DNA of 64,000 nucleotides. Source: Membranipora membranacea (Eukaryota; Bryozoa; Gymnolaemata; Cheilostomatida; Membraniporidae). The DNA lies in contig OU612066.1 in assembly GCA_914767715.1 (NCBI GenBank), positions 10,793,001 through 10,857,000 on the forward strand, written 5' to 3'. Position 1 is the first letter of the stretch, and each line of letters starts with the position of its first letter. Position numbers and translations under genes: made by a program. This document shows positions 49,809 through 60,735 of the stretch, piece after piece. The notes under the pieces are model-generated. The model did not search any database and was not told where the DNA came from. It was given only the letters and a program-made list of their open reading frames with translations.

Positions 49809-52800
49809 TTATTTCTGAGGTTGAGGTGTGAATCGCATATACTCCTTTCCAGAATGCACCTGCAAAAATAAATGAGTTTTATAAATCTAGAACAGATGAT
49901 GTCTCTGACCTTGGCTGCCAGTGCCACTGGACAGTCAGCAAGCTCTGGAGTCAACATTGAAAACCGAACCTCCCTTTCCATCCTAGATTTAAAACCGACC
50001 TCTTTGCTAAATCGCTTATAAGGGATATGAATTATTCAAATCCCTAATTACAATTATTAACTATAATTGTTGGAAAAAGAAGACTTTGTATGACCATGCT
50101 GTTAGCTGAATGTGGAGGCGTACTAAAAGACTGTGTATCAAGGTGCTGCAATATCCGAGATTTGCAATATCACTCAGCGTCCACAGAGGGAACAAACTTG
50201 TTCTAGCTATTAATATACTAGAGAGTCTGGTATGACAACATGCAGCCTGGGTACACATTGGCCAGAATTACCGGGGTTCTGCTTTGCTTCATCAGGGAGA
50301 AACTCGCTGGCTTCTTAATTTAATATTTTGGAGTTGCCTTTTCTTGTTGTAACAATTTTGTGAGAGCAAAGAGAGATAACAATAATATACGCTCCATGAA
50401 ACAATTAAATTGTGAGGAAGGGCGGCATTTGATGGCAATAGTCCCTAGTCTGGTCTTATTTAAAGTTTGAATTATTGATATTGAGATTTTTTTCACTCGG
50501 GAGAAGCTGATAAACTAGATCAAGTCATTCACTGTGGACTAGATAATACACACAAAGTACTTAATAATAATTAAGTAGTAAAGAGGCGCAGAATCATGTA
50601 TGAAATATCTGTATGCTGTATTCAATATTAATAGTTATATAGTTTCATACATACCGCCTCTACTCTGTGTTGAGGAAAGAGTTGGGCGGCATCTTTTTTG
50701 CTGACAGAAGGCAGGATCATACATTCTCCTCCATTCACCCAGTTAGCTGGAGTAGCCACCTTCTGGTACATGGTGAGTTGCAGAGAGTCAAGCGCTCGCA
50801 TAATCTCACTGTTAAAGAATAAATACATACAGAGTAACTAGATCTGGTTGGGAAAGGTATTATTGCACACTGAATTATTATTGCACATCGCTGAATTAAT
50901 TATGTCCCTATTAAAGGGCCTGTCAGTTCTTGTCAATGTGATTGCAACTCTAGTTGAGTGGGGCTTGATCTAGTTTGCAAAATCAAGGCTTGTGTCCCAA
51001 AAATAACTTACCTTAGATTTCTTCCTGTAGTAGCAGGATAAAGGATGCTTAGTTTGAGTTTCTTGTCTGGTGAAATGATGAAGACAGCGCGGGCAGTAAG
51101 AGGAAGGCCCTTAGCGTTTTTCGCAGAAGGGTCAATCATACCAAGGGCTACAGCTAGTTCTCTTTTCTTATCAGCAATGATCGGGTATGGTAGGTCTTCT
51201 GGAAGACATCCAACGTGTACATTAACATCCTGGAAATAAGTAAGAATAAATGACTGAGTCAAACAGAAGATACAACAGGCAGCAGTCAAAGTTCTCAAAT
51301 ATCTACTGCAATTGTATTCTCTGAAGTGAATCTGAGTGATTGTGGAATCCTGTATTAGTCTTTCGAACCAGTCTTGGTTGCCACTGGTGCACAATTTAAT
51401 TATATAAGCTCTTGTAACACTTTGTTCCCTAATTTCATGGAAGAAAAGTAAGAAAATGATCACAAAAAAAAAAAAAAAATACATGACATTAATTATAATC
51501 AATCTTAAACTCAAATTTCAAGTCAGTCTTTCTTTTAGGTAGATTTTGATGAATTGTAACATATTTTATGGGGCTTTATTAGACTGTATGATATTATTGT
51601 TGTTATTCAAATTATTACGATTGATTACATTTTTATAATCTGCAGCCTTTTCGAGGGTGCGGGAAGTTTTCAATAATGAAGACAAAAGCTAAGTAATCCT
51701 ATTGCTTGTAAGCTGGGGTTTAACACACTCACTTTGTTTTGTGGGGTTGGCCAGCATTTAATTCCTTTTGTTATAATCCTTGTAAGGATTAGACTGAGGG
51801 AATTAAGTGATGATTAGCAAACTGCTCGGGTAGAAGGCTAAGCGGGATTATGCCTTTATTACTCAAATTAAAGTAGTTTAATCTCTGCAGGGTAAAAAAT
51901 CAAAGTGAGTCTGAGTTAGATCTTAGGTATTACAAACATAGGATTAAAAGCTCGGCCCTCGCATGAAAGGCAGGCAGAGCGAGACAGGAGATCACAGTCA
52001 GCCCACTGGCTGTAGCGCAAACAAGTCATCGCTTCTCGGCCTATTGGCTAAGATCAAAGAGTCATGGCCAATGGCTGATTAGTGCCTGTTTCAGTTTCTG
52101 GCAGCTTGCTGCACACTTACGATTACGAGGTCCACCATGGCCTCACCTCTAGGATGCATTCTAGTTTACTAGGATGTATCACACTCTCAGTACGAGGACT
52201 CCGGGCATCTTGCGTCCCTCTTTAGGGGCAGCCCACCCTCTGTTTTGTCATAAACAGGGCAAACAAGTCATCTCTCTGACTTGTGTATGAGTTGTACTAT
52301 GCTCAATGTGGTGAGTTTGAGTAGTGAACTATGGCACGTGGGGCGGGTGCCTTGACGATAGCGACTTTTCGCCGATGAGTTGATGGAAAGCAAACCTCCC
52401 TGCACTGGTTCGGCTTAGAGTATAAGCATGAGAGTGATGGGCGAACATTGTTGCACTGAAAAAATGAAGAGTTGGCAACCTCCCTTGTTGCGCAACAGCG
52501 TAAACACACCAATTATGTCAAACCACCGAAACTTATAAAATGCACTGAGGGATCGATGAGATTGATTGAGATGCTTATCAACACACAGGGGTGGCTTCAT
52601 GCTGCTGGGGCCGGCCATGAGGAGGTTGTACTAGAGAAGGCCTCGAAACAGCGCTTGACTCATGGTTTCTAGCTGAAGACCTGTGTGTTGTGCAGTGGTA
52701 CGCGCATCACTGTATGTTGTATCTGTGTTGTGGGCTAGATAGTATCTGGCTTAACTGCTGGAAAGACAGCTGACTGCTGGAAAGACAGGTGACTGCTGGA

Positions 52801-55052
52801 AAGACAGATGACTATTGGAAAGACAGTTGACATGGTTGAAAGAAACCAGGGTGGGACCAGGGTTCGCAGCCCAAAGTCCCGAACATTATGAGGCAATGGG
52901 CAACCCACCACTCGCAACAAGTTTGTATATGGAAATATGCCCCCATGCCAAGGTCTATCTGGAAACGTAGGGGAGAATGAGAGACCTAAATAAATCACTG
53001 GTACCGGTTTTACTGTTATAACGAACTCGGAAATGCCATGGATTTGCGTATGCCAGAGGGGTTTCAAAACTGAGCGTGGTATGAAAATACACAGAACTAA
53101 GAAGGGATGCGAAGTGGTGTTAGAGAACTGCAGTGTAGATAACTCTGCACATAAGGCGGATGGTACACTGCCCCAGGTTGAAAACCACAGTGGGCAGACA
53201 ACCAACTCTCAAACACCCATCGAGCATCATGGTAGCGGTTGTGAATGGCAGGAGGTTGATTGGCCAAAGATGAGCAGTGTCAAGACTTGGCGTGAGCTTG
53301 ACGAATATGCAGTTGTTGCTCTCAACTCTGCACAGTGCACTCTGAGGAAGTTGAAGCGGAAGAACTTGAACAATTTCATAAAAAATCCATAGGGATTTGC
53401 CAAGAAGTTGCAGAGCAAGATTGGCGAGCTCAAGGCTAGTCAGGCAGATGTGTACGGTAACAAGAGCGAGGGGAACACTCCAACATCTCCAGGTTTCAGT
53501 TTTGAGATGGGTGATAACAAGCTTGTGAAGTTGCACAAGTAGTTACCAAGGCACGTGCCAAAAGTGCGCCAGGCATTAATGGCATCAGCTATAGGCTATA
53601 CAAGAAATGTCCAGGCACACTGGAGATCCTGACTAAAGGGCTCAACCAAATCTGGAAGTCTGGCAAGATCCCAGATGAGTGGTGTTGTGCGAATGGTGTG
53701 TATATACCGAAATAGGATAAGGCGGAGGACCTAGGTCAGTTTAGACCAATATCATTGCTAAATGTAGAAGGCAAGATATTCTTCAACGTTCTGGCAAAAC
53801 GCCTGACAGATTATCTTATGGACAATGGATTCATTGATTCATCAATTCAGAAGGCAGGCATCCCAGGGTTCCCTGGATGTCTTGAGCATGTGAGCATGAT
53901 TTGGTCAGCAATAAAATCTGCTAAACAGGCTAAATCAAACCTTGAGGTAATCTGGTTAGAATTGGCCAATGCCTATGGTTCTGTACTGCACAGCATAATT
54001 GACCTCGCACTATCACACTTCTGGGTGCCCGACAGGCTAAGGGTTATGGTTGAGCGCTACTATAAAAAGTTCAAAATGCGATTCACTACTAGGCGAGAGC
54101 TGGCAGTAGGCATCCCTATGGGGTGTGCTATATCACCTTTGCTATTCGTAATGGTGATGGAGATAGTTATACAGAATTCACAAGGCAGTGTAAATGGGAT
54201 CCAGGTTGCTTGTATCTGATTATTTTTTAACAGTTATTCGAATTGCATTTGAACACCAACTGTTTACACCATGTATTAAAACCGAGACCCTTCAGAACTT
54301 CGCGTTTGAAATTTTCAAAAAATCTAATAAATGAGCTTATATTTTTATCCAATTATATCACTTAACAGGCCTAACATGACCTATAAGCTTCCAATTAGTG
54401 TGGTTCAAAACAAAAAGGTTGCAAATGCGTGAATAATAAGTGGCCTACATGGTAGAGGAATGAGCAGAGATAAGATGCAGTTTCCCGATGTTTCGGTCAC
54501 AGGGTTGACAAAATGTCAACAGTAAAATAATACTTTTATTTAATTGAAAATTTGAGACTCACCTTTGACCATTCATTATGTGTGAGAATATCGTCACATG
54601 AGAGAGTGATAAGCTTGGTATTTCGCTTTGCAAATTCATGACGCATCTTGACCAGAGCACCTAGCTCTGTGGTACATACTGGGGTGTAATCTGCAGGGTG
54701 TGAGAAGAACAGAAGCCAGCTGGAACCAAAAGAGGGAGAAAGATTAGACTATCCAATAATTACTTTATTCAAATGCCATGCAAGGTTAAACATATAAATA
54801 CATCATAAATACATAAAACCCTTGTTAAAAACGAAAGTATAAATTATTGGTTCTGCCGTGGGTGAAGACAGTCCAGTGTGGTTGCTGAGTTGCGTCCTTG
54901 GTTTGGGGACATACATTTTAGCAGACCTGCATGAAATCAACCTCGCTCTGTCTTACTCACCTATCACCAATATAATCATGTAGCTTGAAATTCCCCTTGG
55001 TTGTCTTCACTTCTGCATTTGGGAATGTGTCTCCAAGATTGAGTCCAGGCAT
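49809..55052 (-). CDS. PRDX6: Peroxiredoxin-6 (1-Cys), copy C, with expanded intron 2
   Basis: Exons 54961-55052, 54563-54719, 51012-51229, 50655-50808, 49809-49859; 223 residues, no stops or frameshifts. The catalytic context TPVCTTELG is intact and GDSWL replaces GDSWG. Differences from A include [41 protein letters not shown] and the last exon starting [10 protein letters not shown] instead of [10 protein letters not shown]. Exon 4 and intron 4 near 50602-50740 are nearly identical to copy A at 39567-39700, which suggests recent duplication or gene conversion. Intron 2 is about 3.3 kb against about 180 bp in copy A, because it holds a dead LINE and a U2-headed insertion. It is tail-to-tail with copy B. 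Confidence 0.95.
52017..52272. mobile_element. U2 snRNA-headed insertion flanked by 14-bp direct repeats
   Basis: Bases 52028-52057 match the first 30 nt of U2 snRNA (ATCGCTTCTCGGCC, then TTGGCTAAGATCAA) with one difference; beyond that the match stops. GCAAACAAGTCATC occurs at 52017-52030 and again at 52259-52272, resembling a target-site duplication around about 228 bp. This fits a retroposed snRNA-headed chimera or SINE, or the 5' end of the neighbouring LINE. It is not a functional U2 gene, as the branch-site-pairing and Sm regions are missing. Confidence 0.6.
52753..52832. repeat. 19-bp tandem repeat, four copies
   Basis: Four units of the form GCTGGAAAGACAGNTGACT, the last with ATTGG in place of GCTGG, upstream of the LINE reading frame. 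Probably part of the element's 5' UTR. Confidence 0.8.
53033..54219 (+). mobile_element. Degenerate non-LTR retrotransposon (R2-like/RLE type), N-terminal zinc finger and partial RT
   Basis: The frame opens with a C2H2-like finger (CVCQRGFKTERGMKIHRTKKGC, spaced C-x-C...H...C), followed by a linker, a TAG at 53390, a frameshift near 53540, then RT segments: KSAPGINGISYRLYKKCPG, a TAG at 53713, FRPISLLNVEGKIF, QKAGIPGFPGCLEHVS, and motif A as WLELANAYGSV where D is expected in place of E. RT is cut off after ISPLLFVMVMEIVI, before the catalytic YxDD motif. It is therefore dead. The single finger and GFPGCLEH signature point to the restriction-like-endonuclease LINEs; the clade is inferred. It lies antisense in intron 2 of peroxiredoxin-6 copy C. 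Confidence 0.75.
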
Positions 55053-55133
55053 TTTGGTGTGTTTGTTGTTTGTAGTAGTCAGTATGGCTGAAATGTTTGT
55101 GAGGCAATGTTGCTTGAGTTCAACATTCATTCA

Positions 55134-55140
55134 TTTTATA
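55134..55140 (-). promoter_or_regulatory. TATA box, peroxiredoxin-6 copy C
   Basis: TATAAAA on the minus strand 82 bp upstream of the ATG at 55052, the same relative place as in copies A and B. Confidence 0.7.
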
Positions 55141-56870
55141 TGTGGTGAAAATGGCAGGTTATGACCTTTCTTCTTTTCTTGCATTTTTTGCTTTCCTAGA
55201 AGAGACATAATCAGAATATAAAGTCACATATCCCTTACATGGAATACATAACATGTATGGCCGGTCAAGGGCAGCTGCATGAAGTGCGAATCAATCAGTC
55301 ATTAATGTGTTTAAAATGGAATCACAGAGTAAGGATTTTATCCTTACTCTGTGATGGAATCATTGGCCTTGAAACTTTGTGCCTCTCAGGGGGGATGACT
55401 TTCCTTAAATTCCCTTTTTTACCCAAATCTTCTGGAGGAATGCAGTAACAAGAGCAATGAACTGACGCATACTGATTGACATCTCTTGGTCTATTACTAA
55501 AGGAGCCTTCAGGTGCAAACTCCTCCCAACAGTTTATCCACCACGGTTTTTTCTGAGAACTGACACAGTTCCCTGTTCCAACCAATCCATTAACTCATAT
55601 TAAATAACTAATCAAAAATTGATCTAGGTAGCCTGGTTGTAGTCATTTACTCTTGTTATGATAGGACATAATATCTGTTTGTTTTTGTTTCTCGTATTAA
55701 AATAAACACAAACAGAACATCTGCTCGTAGAGCAAAAATAGATAAATATAGGCCCATCCAAGTGTAGAACAACCAAAAGACAAAATACCTTTTTTGAATT
55801 TTATATGCGATTTTTTAACTAATGCAGCTCAGACTCCTTTTATTTTTCCATGTATGTGCTGTACATTTGATTCGATCAACCTGTCACAGGATGGATATTA
55901 GAATTTAGGCAATAAACAAACTTCAAACTAGTCCCTATCTTCACATGCAGCTGCAGCCATGCAGCTTTTCTTAACTGCGATCTATAGACACCAAGTGCTG
56001 TCGCCCTCGTTTTCTGTCAGATGCTGTTGCTTGAGCAGAAATGGCAGATGTACTTTCTTTTATATCATTGGAATGCTGATAATACAGTGAGTCACAAAAC
56101 AGGGATCTTAAGAGCACCATATGTGCCACAAAGGATAAAAATTCTGAGTTTCACAAATTTTGGGGGTTCCTGATGGGGTCTTCCCAGGGTCCATCTGCCC
56201 TGCCGAAAGCAGAAGCAATAGAGCATGGGAGAGACCAGGCATGGGGAATGAGCAACAAAAAAGTGAGCTTTTATCCATAAATGCTAGATCACTTGAGACT
56301 GGATATCATCTCTAAACTTTTTGCCTCAAATGCTGACTTGAAGCCAATGGTTGAGGGGCAACTTCAAAATCAAAAATGAAACAAACTTAATATAATTTTA
56401 GAGAACTTGTGAGCATCTTGAGAATCTACAAGCTTGTATAACTTGTTTAGCTCTTTAAAATTATATGTGGTGCGCTGCACTTGTCATTTCAGTTAACTTG
56501 AGTTCAAAAAGACAAAAGAAATTTTGGATCACTGTCTGTGGAATTTTTTATCAGCCATAAGTTTCAGGTTATTTGTTTGTTCAGTGTTTTTGGTATTGCT
56601 CTTGGACGCAATCCATCTTTCAACAACCACCATTGGATGATATTTCAATTAATATTTCTCTTTAGAATTCTCTCCTCCGGTCTTGGAAAGCTTTGAGGGG
56701 GTTGCTCAAACCTCCCCGCCCCACCACCATTAAAACTTGTCAAGACAGGCTAACCTAAAACGTAATATAATGTGAAGATATTGGCTCTTTCTCTGACGTC
56801 AGTTGGCATTATTTCGATGATATGATCAAATGGTTAGGCCATATTCTGGTCATCTATCATAATATTTCCC
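55141..56870. other. Gene-free stretch downstream of the copy C promoter
   Basis: Holds the miniature palindromic element at 55323-55353 and otherwise no recognised gene. A block near 55500-55560 (GCAAACTCCTCCCAACA) matches 41318-41340 upstream of copy A, showing that the peroxiredoxin duplication extends into the flank. Confidence 0.45.
55323..55353. mobile_element. 31-bp palindromic element with 7-bp target-site duplication
   Basis: CACAGAGTAAGGAT, TTT, then the exact reverse complement ATCCTTACTCTGTG, flanked by ATGGAAT at 55316-55322 and 55354-55360. The 14-bp ends equal those of the 698-bp fold-back element at 17607-18304. It looks like the two termini of that family with nothing between them. 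Confidence 0.8.
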
Positions 56871-57665
56871 CAGCTTTCCCTTTGTTCTATTTTTTGCACA
56901 ACTCACGATAATGAGAATTTTTATGACAGTGTTGAGGATGCAGCCATGCCAATAAGGCCACTATAACATTCTCTGTGGCAACTTGTACTTGTCAACTGAG
57001 TACAAACTTTTCTCCAGGATTAACTTGACACAGATGTTTGTTTTTGCTATTTTGGTTACTGGTCTTACGTCTGTTGACATTATTTCTATGACACGATCAA
57101 ATGGTTAAGCCATATTCTGGTCATCTATCATAATATTTCCCCAGCGCTAGCAGTGTTCATGGCCATTTTATAAAGCACTACGACATTTTAAAGCCACTTG
57201 TGTCATATCATTCTTATCTTCTGGTGATCCCTCATATTTCTGCAATTACAAGATTTCCTTATGACCATATATAATAGTCCATAACTATGTTTTAATCAAA
57301 GATATATGGAGGGATTACCAGAAGATAAGAATGATATGACACAAGTGGCTTTAAAATGTCGTAGTGCTTTATAAAATGGCCATGAACACTGCTAGCGCTG
57401 GGGAAATATTATGATAGATGACCAGAATATGGCTTAACCATTTGATCGTGTCATAGAAATAATGTCAACAGACGTAAGACCAGTAACCAAAATAGCAAAA
57501 ACAAACATCTGTGTCAAGTTAATCCTAGAGAAAAGTTTGTACTCAGTAGAAAAGTTGCCACAGAGAATGTTATAGTGGCCTTATTGGCATGGCTGCATCC
57601 TCAACACTGTCATAAAAATTCTCATTATCGTGAGTTGTGCACAAAATAGAACAAAGGGAAAGCTG
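56871..57665. mobile_element. Long inverted repeat / fold-back element, arms of about 360 bp
   Basis: Left arm 56871 to ~57234 and right arm ~57308 to 57665 are reverse complements with few mismatches, separated by a spacer of about 73 bp. The ends are CAGCTTTCCCTTTG and its complement. No coding capacity. A segment of the arm (CATATTCTGGTCATCTATC, then ATAATATTTCCCC) is also present just outside the left end (56841-56872) and again at 60332-60470, so the family is dispersed. No clear target-site duplication. Confidence 0.85.
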
Positions 57666-58508
57666 TGGAGCATTTCAGCTTGTTAAAGCTGATGGTAAAT
57701 CTAAATGTGTGTTAAAGTCTTATGTACATGGTCATAGCCATTGCATCAATATCTAACAATAATAAAAAACCCTGGCATTAAACGTCCTAAAACAACAAGT
57801 TCATGGCATCTCATCCCAAAAGCCTTTTCTGTGGTGGTCAATCAAATCAGAATTTCGATTGATATACAATTTAACAATATCACATAGTTGAATGACTGTA
57901 CATCCTTGATTCAAAGTATTGATCACAGTATGGACAATAATTATGATGTCCATCCCTGTAACCCTAAGATCGCTGTGGCCAATTTCTTGTCAATTTCCTT
58001 CTCAAAAAGGCATGCCTTGAAACTGACTCTGATTTTTGAAATTTTCCCCATACCCCCCTGGCAGGATATATCAAGAGCGCCCCTCCCGCACCCACCCCGC
58101 CTGGCCCTACCACTTCAAAACCCATTGATACAGCCCTGGGACATTGTTATCCAAATCCTCGAATGACAGCAATAAATGTAATAATGAACACAATAGCCAC
58201 GTTTCCATGTGAATTTTGAGGTCACCCTAGATCGAGCTGAGTTGTCACCTCTTGGCTTGCCCTTGAAATATGCATACATTCCCATATATAGAGCTGAGAT
58301 AAAATCATCCAAAAAGATCTGCGGCCACCGAGACTTGGCCACGCCGGTGAAATTCATTGATGCTAACTTTTTGCTAATTTATTCCAATGTCAAACAAATT
58401 AAAAAACGATTTTTTGCAAAATAGTTAAAAATTCGGCCGGTTGGTCATTCTTAAATCATAGGACATCAGATCAACCAGTGTTTATATAAACAATCGCCAA
58501 AAACGGCG
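57666..58508. other. Gene-free stretch
   Basis: Open frame 57888-58166 (plus) is proline-rich near its end but unrecognised. No repeat or RNA seen. Confidence 0.35.
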
Positions 58509-59490
58509 AGATTTTTCAGTCCTCTTTTGTGATAGAAAGCACCAAACTGTCTTTTCTCTGACCTTTAAATGGCACTATATCGGTTTTTGATGATTGATTA
58601 TAAACTAGGTTGGACATTGGGTCGGTCTTGTAATATTTTATTTATTTATTGGTCTACGTTTGTAGTCCCTTTGTAGTCACACTTTTTGGAAACAAAATTT
58701 TCCACAAGAGAGATTAGTATATGAGATATATACAGTTCGACCAAGGAGTAACAGCCCTGTTACTCCTTGGTTCGACCGAGTCTAAATATCTGGCCTTCAT
58801 GTCTGTACTACTTCTGTGTGTATAACAATACCTCCCTATAGATAACCCTTGGGGGGGGGACCGGAATCAATAGAGACTCTCCTATGGGGCTTTCAAAAGC
58901 AGCAGATATTTGTTCAATTGTGAAGTGATTAGCGGTTGAAGTAATCACTGCAGTTCCATGGATCGGCCTGAGATTATTTTAGCCATGGAACTACCTAACG
59001 TTTTGCACTGAGCCCGAAGGATCAGTTCTCACTGAGCTGTGCGAATTACAACCTGCTGGCGTGGCGAGCGAGCACTGGCCGAAATTTCAACTTGTATGCA
59101 AAAAATTGTCATTTAATTCGTTTGACGTTGGAAGAGATTAGCAAAAAAGCGGATATTAAAGTGTTTGATCAATTGCTGAATGATTTCTTTTTGTCCTGGG
59201 AGATTTCTCAGTATTTATTCATGATATAAAGCACCAAACAGTCGTTTCACTGACCCTTACATGACACTGTATGCTATTTGATCATTGATTATAAATGAGG
59301 TTAGACATTGGGTCGGTTTCGTATCATTTCATTGGCTGGCCTGGTCTTTAGTCTTTACGTTTGTAGTCCTTTTGTAGTCACACTTTTTGAGGGGAAGAAG
59401 GGAGTAAAAGAGAGTATACAATGGGGGTTTTCAACCACAGCGGATATTTTTTCCATTGTGAAGAGATTAACAGTTGAAGTAATGTGTTCA
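58509..59490. repeat. Degenerate direct duplication (58509-58955 and 59195-59490)
   Basis: Shared blocks in the same order: AAAGCACCAAAC, GATTATAAA..AGGTT.GACAT, TTGGGTCGGT, ACGTTTGTAGTCC, TTTGTAGTCACACTTTTTG, then GTGAAG.GATTA.C.GTTGAAGTAAT. About 75-80% alike by eye. Noncoding; origin unknown. Confidence 0.65.
58741..58770. mobile_element. 30-bp palindrome with possible 5-bp flanking duplication
   Basis: CCAAGGAGTAACAG, CC, then CTGTTACTCCTTGG; flanked by TTCGA at 58736-58740 and 58771-58775. The flank is itself partly palindromic, so the duplication is ambiguous. A degenerate copy lies at 15614-15642. Confidence 0.55.
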
Positions 59491-59744
59491 TTATTACAGA
59501 TATTGCTGTTCTTGGAGGATTTTGATATTAAACAATGTCCTATTATACTCCATTTGTCATTATTTTTGGATCACAATGACATTTAGAACAATTAGCCAGA
59601 GCAGTATTAAAGATTTATCCAGATTGCTTCCTGTTTGAACATCATTGGCAAGAGTTTCTCCTCACAAGAAGGAGCTACAGCTCTATTTCCAGGCAGTGGG
59701 TTAAAATGTGGGGTAAAATCGCAAGTGTTGTCTCCGTCCGAGGA

Positions 59745-59934
59745 CTGAGAAATATCAGTGCCTTAAGGGCGCGGCCGCCGTATTCGGCGCTGAGTTGCTT
59801 TGCAGGCAGATCGGAGCATACCTGGGGCGTCATATGAGCCCAGTAGTCAGTAGACTGCAGCTGGATTCGAACCCAGGACCTCCAACGATTGTGCGTTAAA
59901 GGGCAGGAGCTCTAACCAACTGAGCTACCTCCTA
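59745..59934 (-). mobile_element. tRNA-derived SINE
   Basis: On the minus strand, A box TAGCTCAGTTGG (59927-59916) and B box GGTTCGAATCC (59873-59863) have tRNA spacing. They are preceded by GGAGG and followed by about 110 bp of unrelated tail (GCAACTCAGC, CACTGATATTTCTCAG). The flanks of the tRNA-like part cannot pair into an acceptor stem, so this is a SINE head rather than a tRNA gene. 3' boundary approximate. Confidence 0.75.
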
Positions 59935-60275
59935 CTCCTTGTGTGTTACAAGAGAAATAAAATTGATGATCAAACTCAGGCTTGCAGTTTACTGTGTCAA
60001 ACAGAATTAGATGATGAACACTTTGGTATGATTGCATAATAACTTATTTGAAATATTCTTTTGGTTTATTATTTGCGAACTGAATATACATACAGTGGTC
60101 CAGGGGGAATTCTCCCTGAGTGGTCTAAGTTTATTTTGTTGCACCATCAGCATTTTTGCAATCACAAATATGGGAACCCTCAATCACTATGGGCCCATGC
60201 TTCAAATGAGTGGACCACTCCCATATTAAATGAAGAATGCTTACGATATCCATGATGAAAAAACATCGAAAAAGA

Positions 60276-60325
60276 ACTGCCGTGGCCGGATTTGAACCCA
60301 GGCCTCCCACAAAGAAGGTATTGCC
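60276..60325 (-). repeat. tRNA-like B-box fragment
   Basis: GGCCTGGGTTCAAATCCGGCC on the minus strand contains a B-box consensus, but no A box precedes it. It adjoins a copy of the 56871-57665 repeat family, so it is probably a truncated SINE. Confidence 0.45.
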
Positions 60326-60331
60326 TCTACT

Positions 60332-60475
60332 GGTCATCTGTCATAATATTTCCCCAGTGCTTGGCAGTGCTCAAGGCCATTATATAATGCATAAAGACAT
60401 TTTAAGGCCACTTGTATCTCATCATCCTTATATTTTTGCAGTTTAATTTCTAAATATGACCACTACAACTGGGTA
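60332..60475. repeat. Partial copy of the 56871-57665 inverted-repeat family
   Basis: Follows the arm in order: CTGGTCATCTGTCATAATAT, TTCCCCAGTG, GGCCATTATATAATGCA, ACATTTTAAGGCCACTTGT and ATCCTTATATTT. Diverged and single-armed. Confidence 0.65.
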
Positions 60476-60627
60476 AATCCAGTGAATTTTACAGATCATA
60501 CACCAATAAAGAATAAAACGTGATCAGTATCCTGCCATCAAATATTGTCCATGCCATTACAAAATCAAGCACTCAAATGAATTGAGTGGTTGACAATGTA
60601 ATGCCACTATCTCGCATAGCAACCTGA

Positions 60628-60735
60628 GATGTCTGAATGGACTTCTTTCTTTGTGGGTACTAGACTGTCTGGGAGAAAATTTTTCAAAATCTTTTTCAAA
60701 TTTAAAATAACAATTATGTAGAAATATGGGTCTGT
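60628..60735. repeat. Dispersed repeat, related to 25025-25112
   Basis: Second copy of the low-identity repeat described at 25025; noncoding. Confidence 0.4.

Noticed and set aside
52028-52057. Functional U2 snRNA gene
   Set aside because: Only the first 30 nt match; the branch-site-pairing region and Sm site are absent.
53120-53536. Minus-strand frames across the LINE
   Set aside because: Shadows of the plus-strand retrotransposon coding sequence, which carries the recognisable motifs.
59862-59934. Genuine tRNA gene
   Set aside because: A and B boxes are good, but the two ends do not pair as an acceptor stem and SINE-type tail sequence follows.
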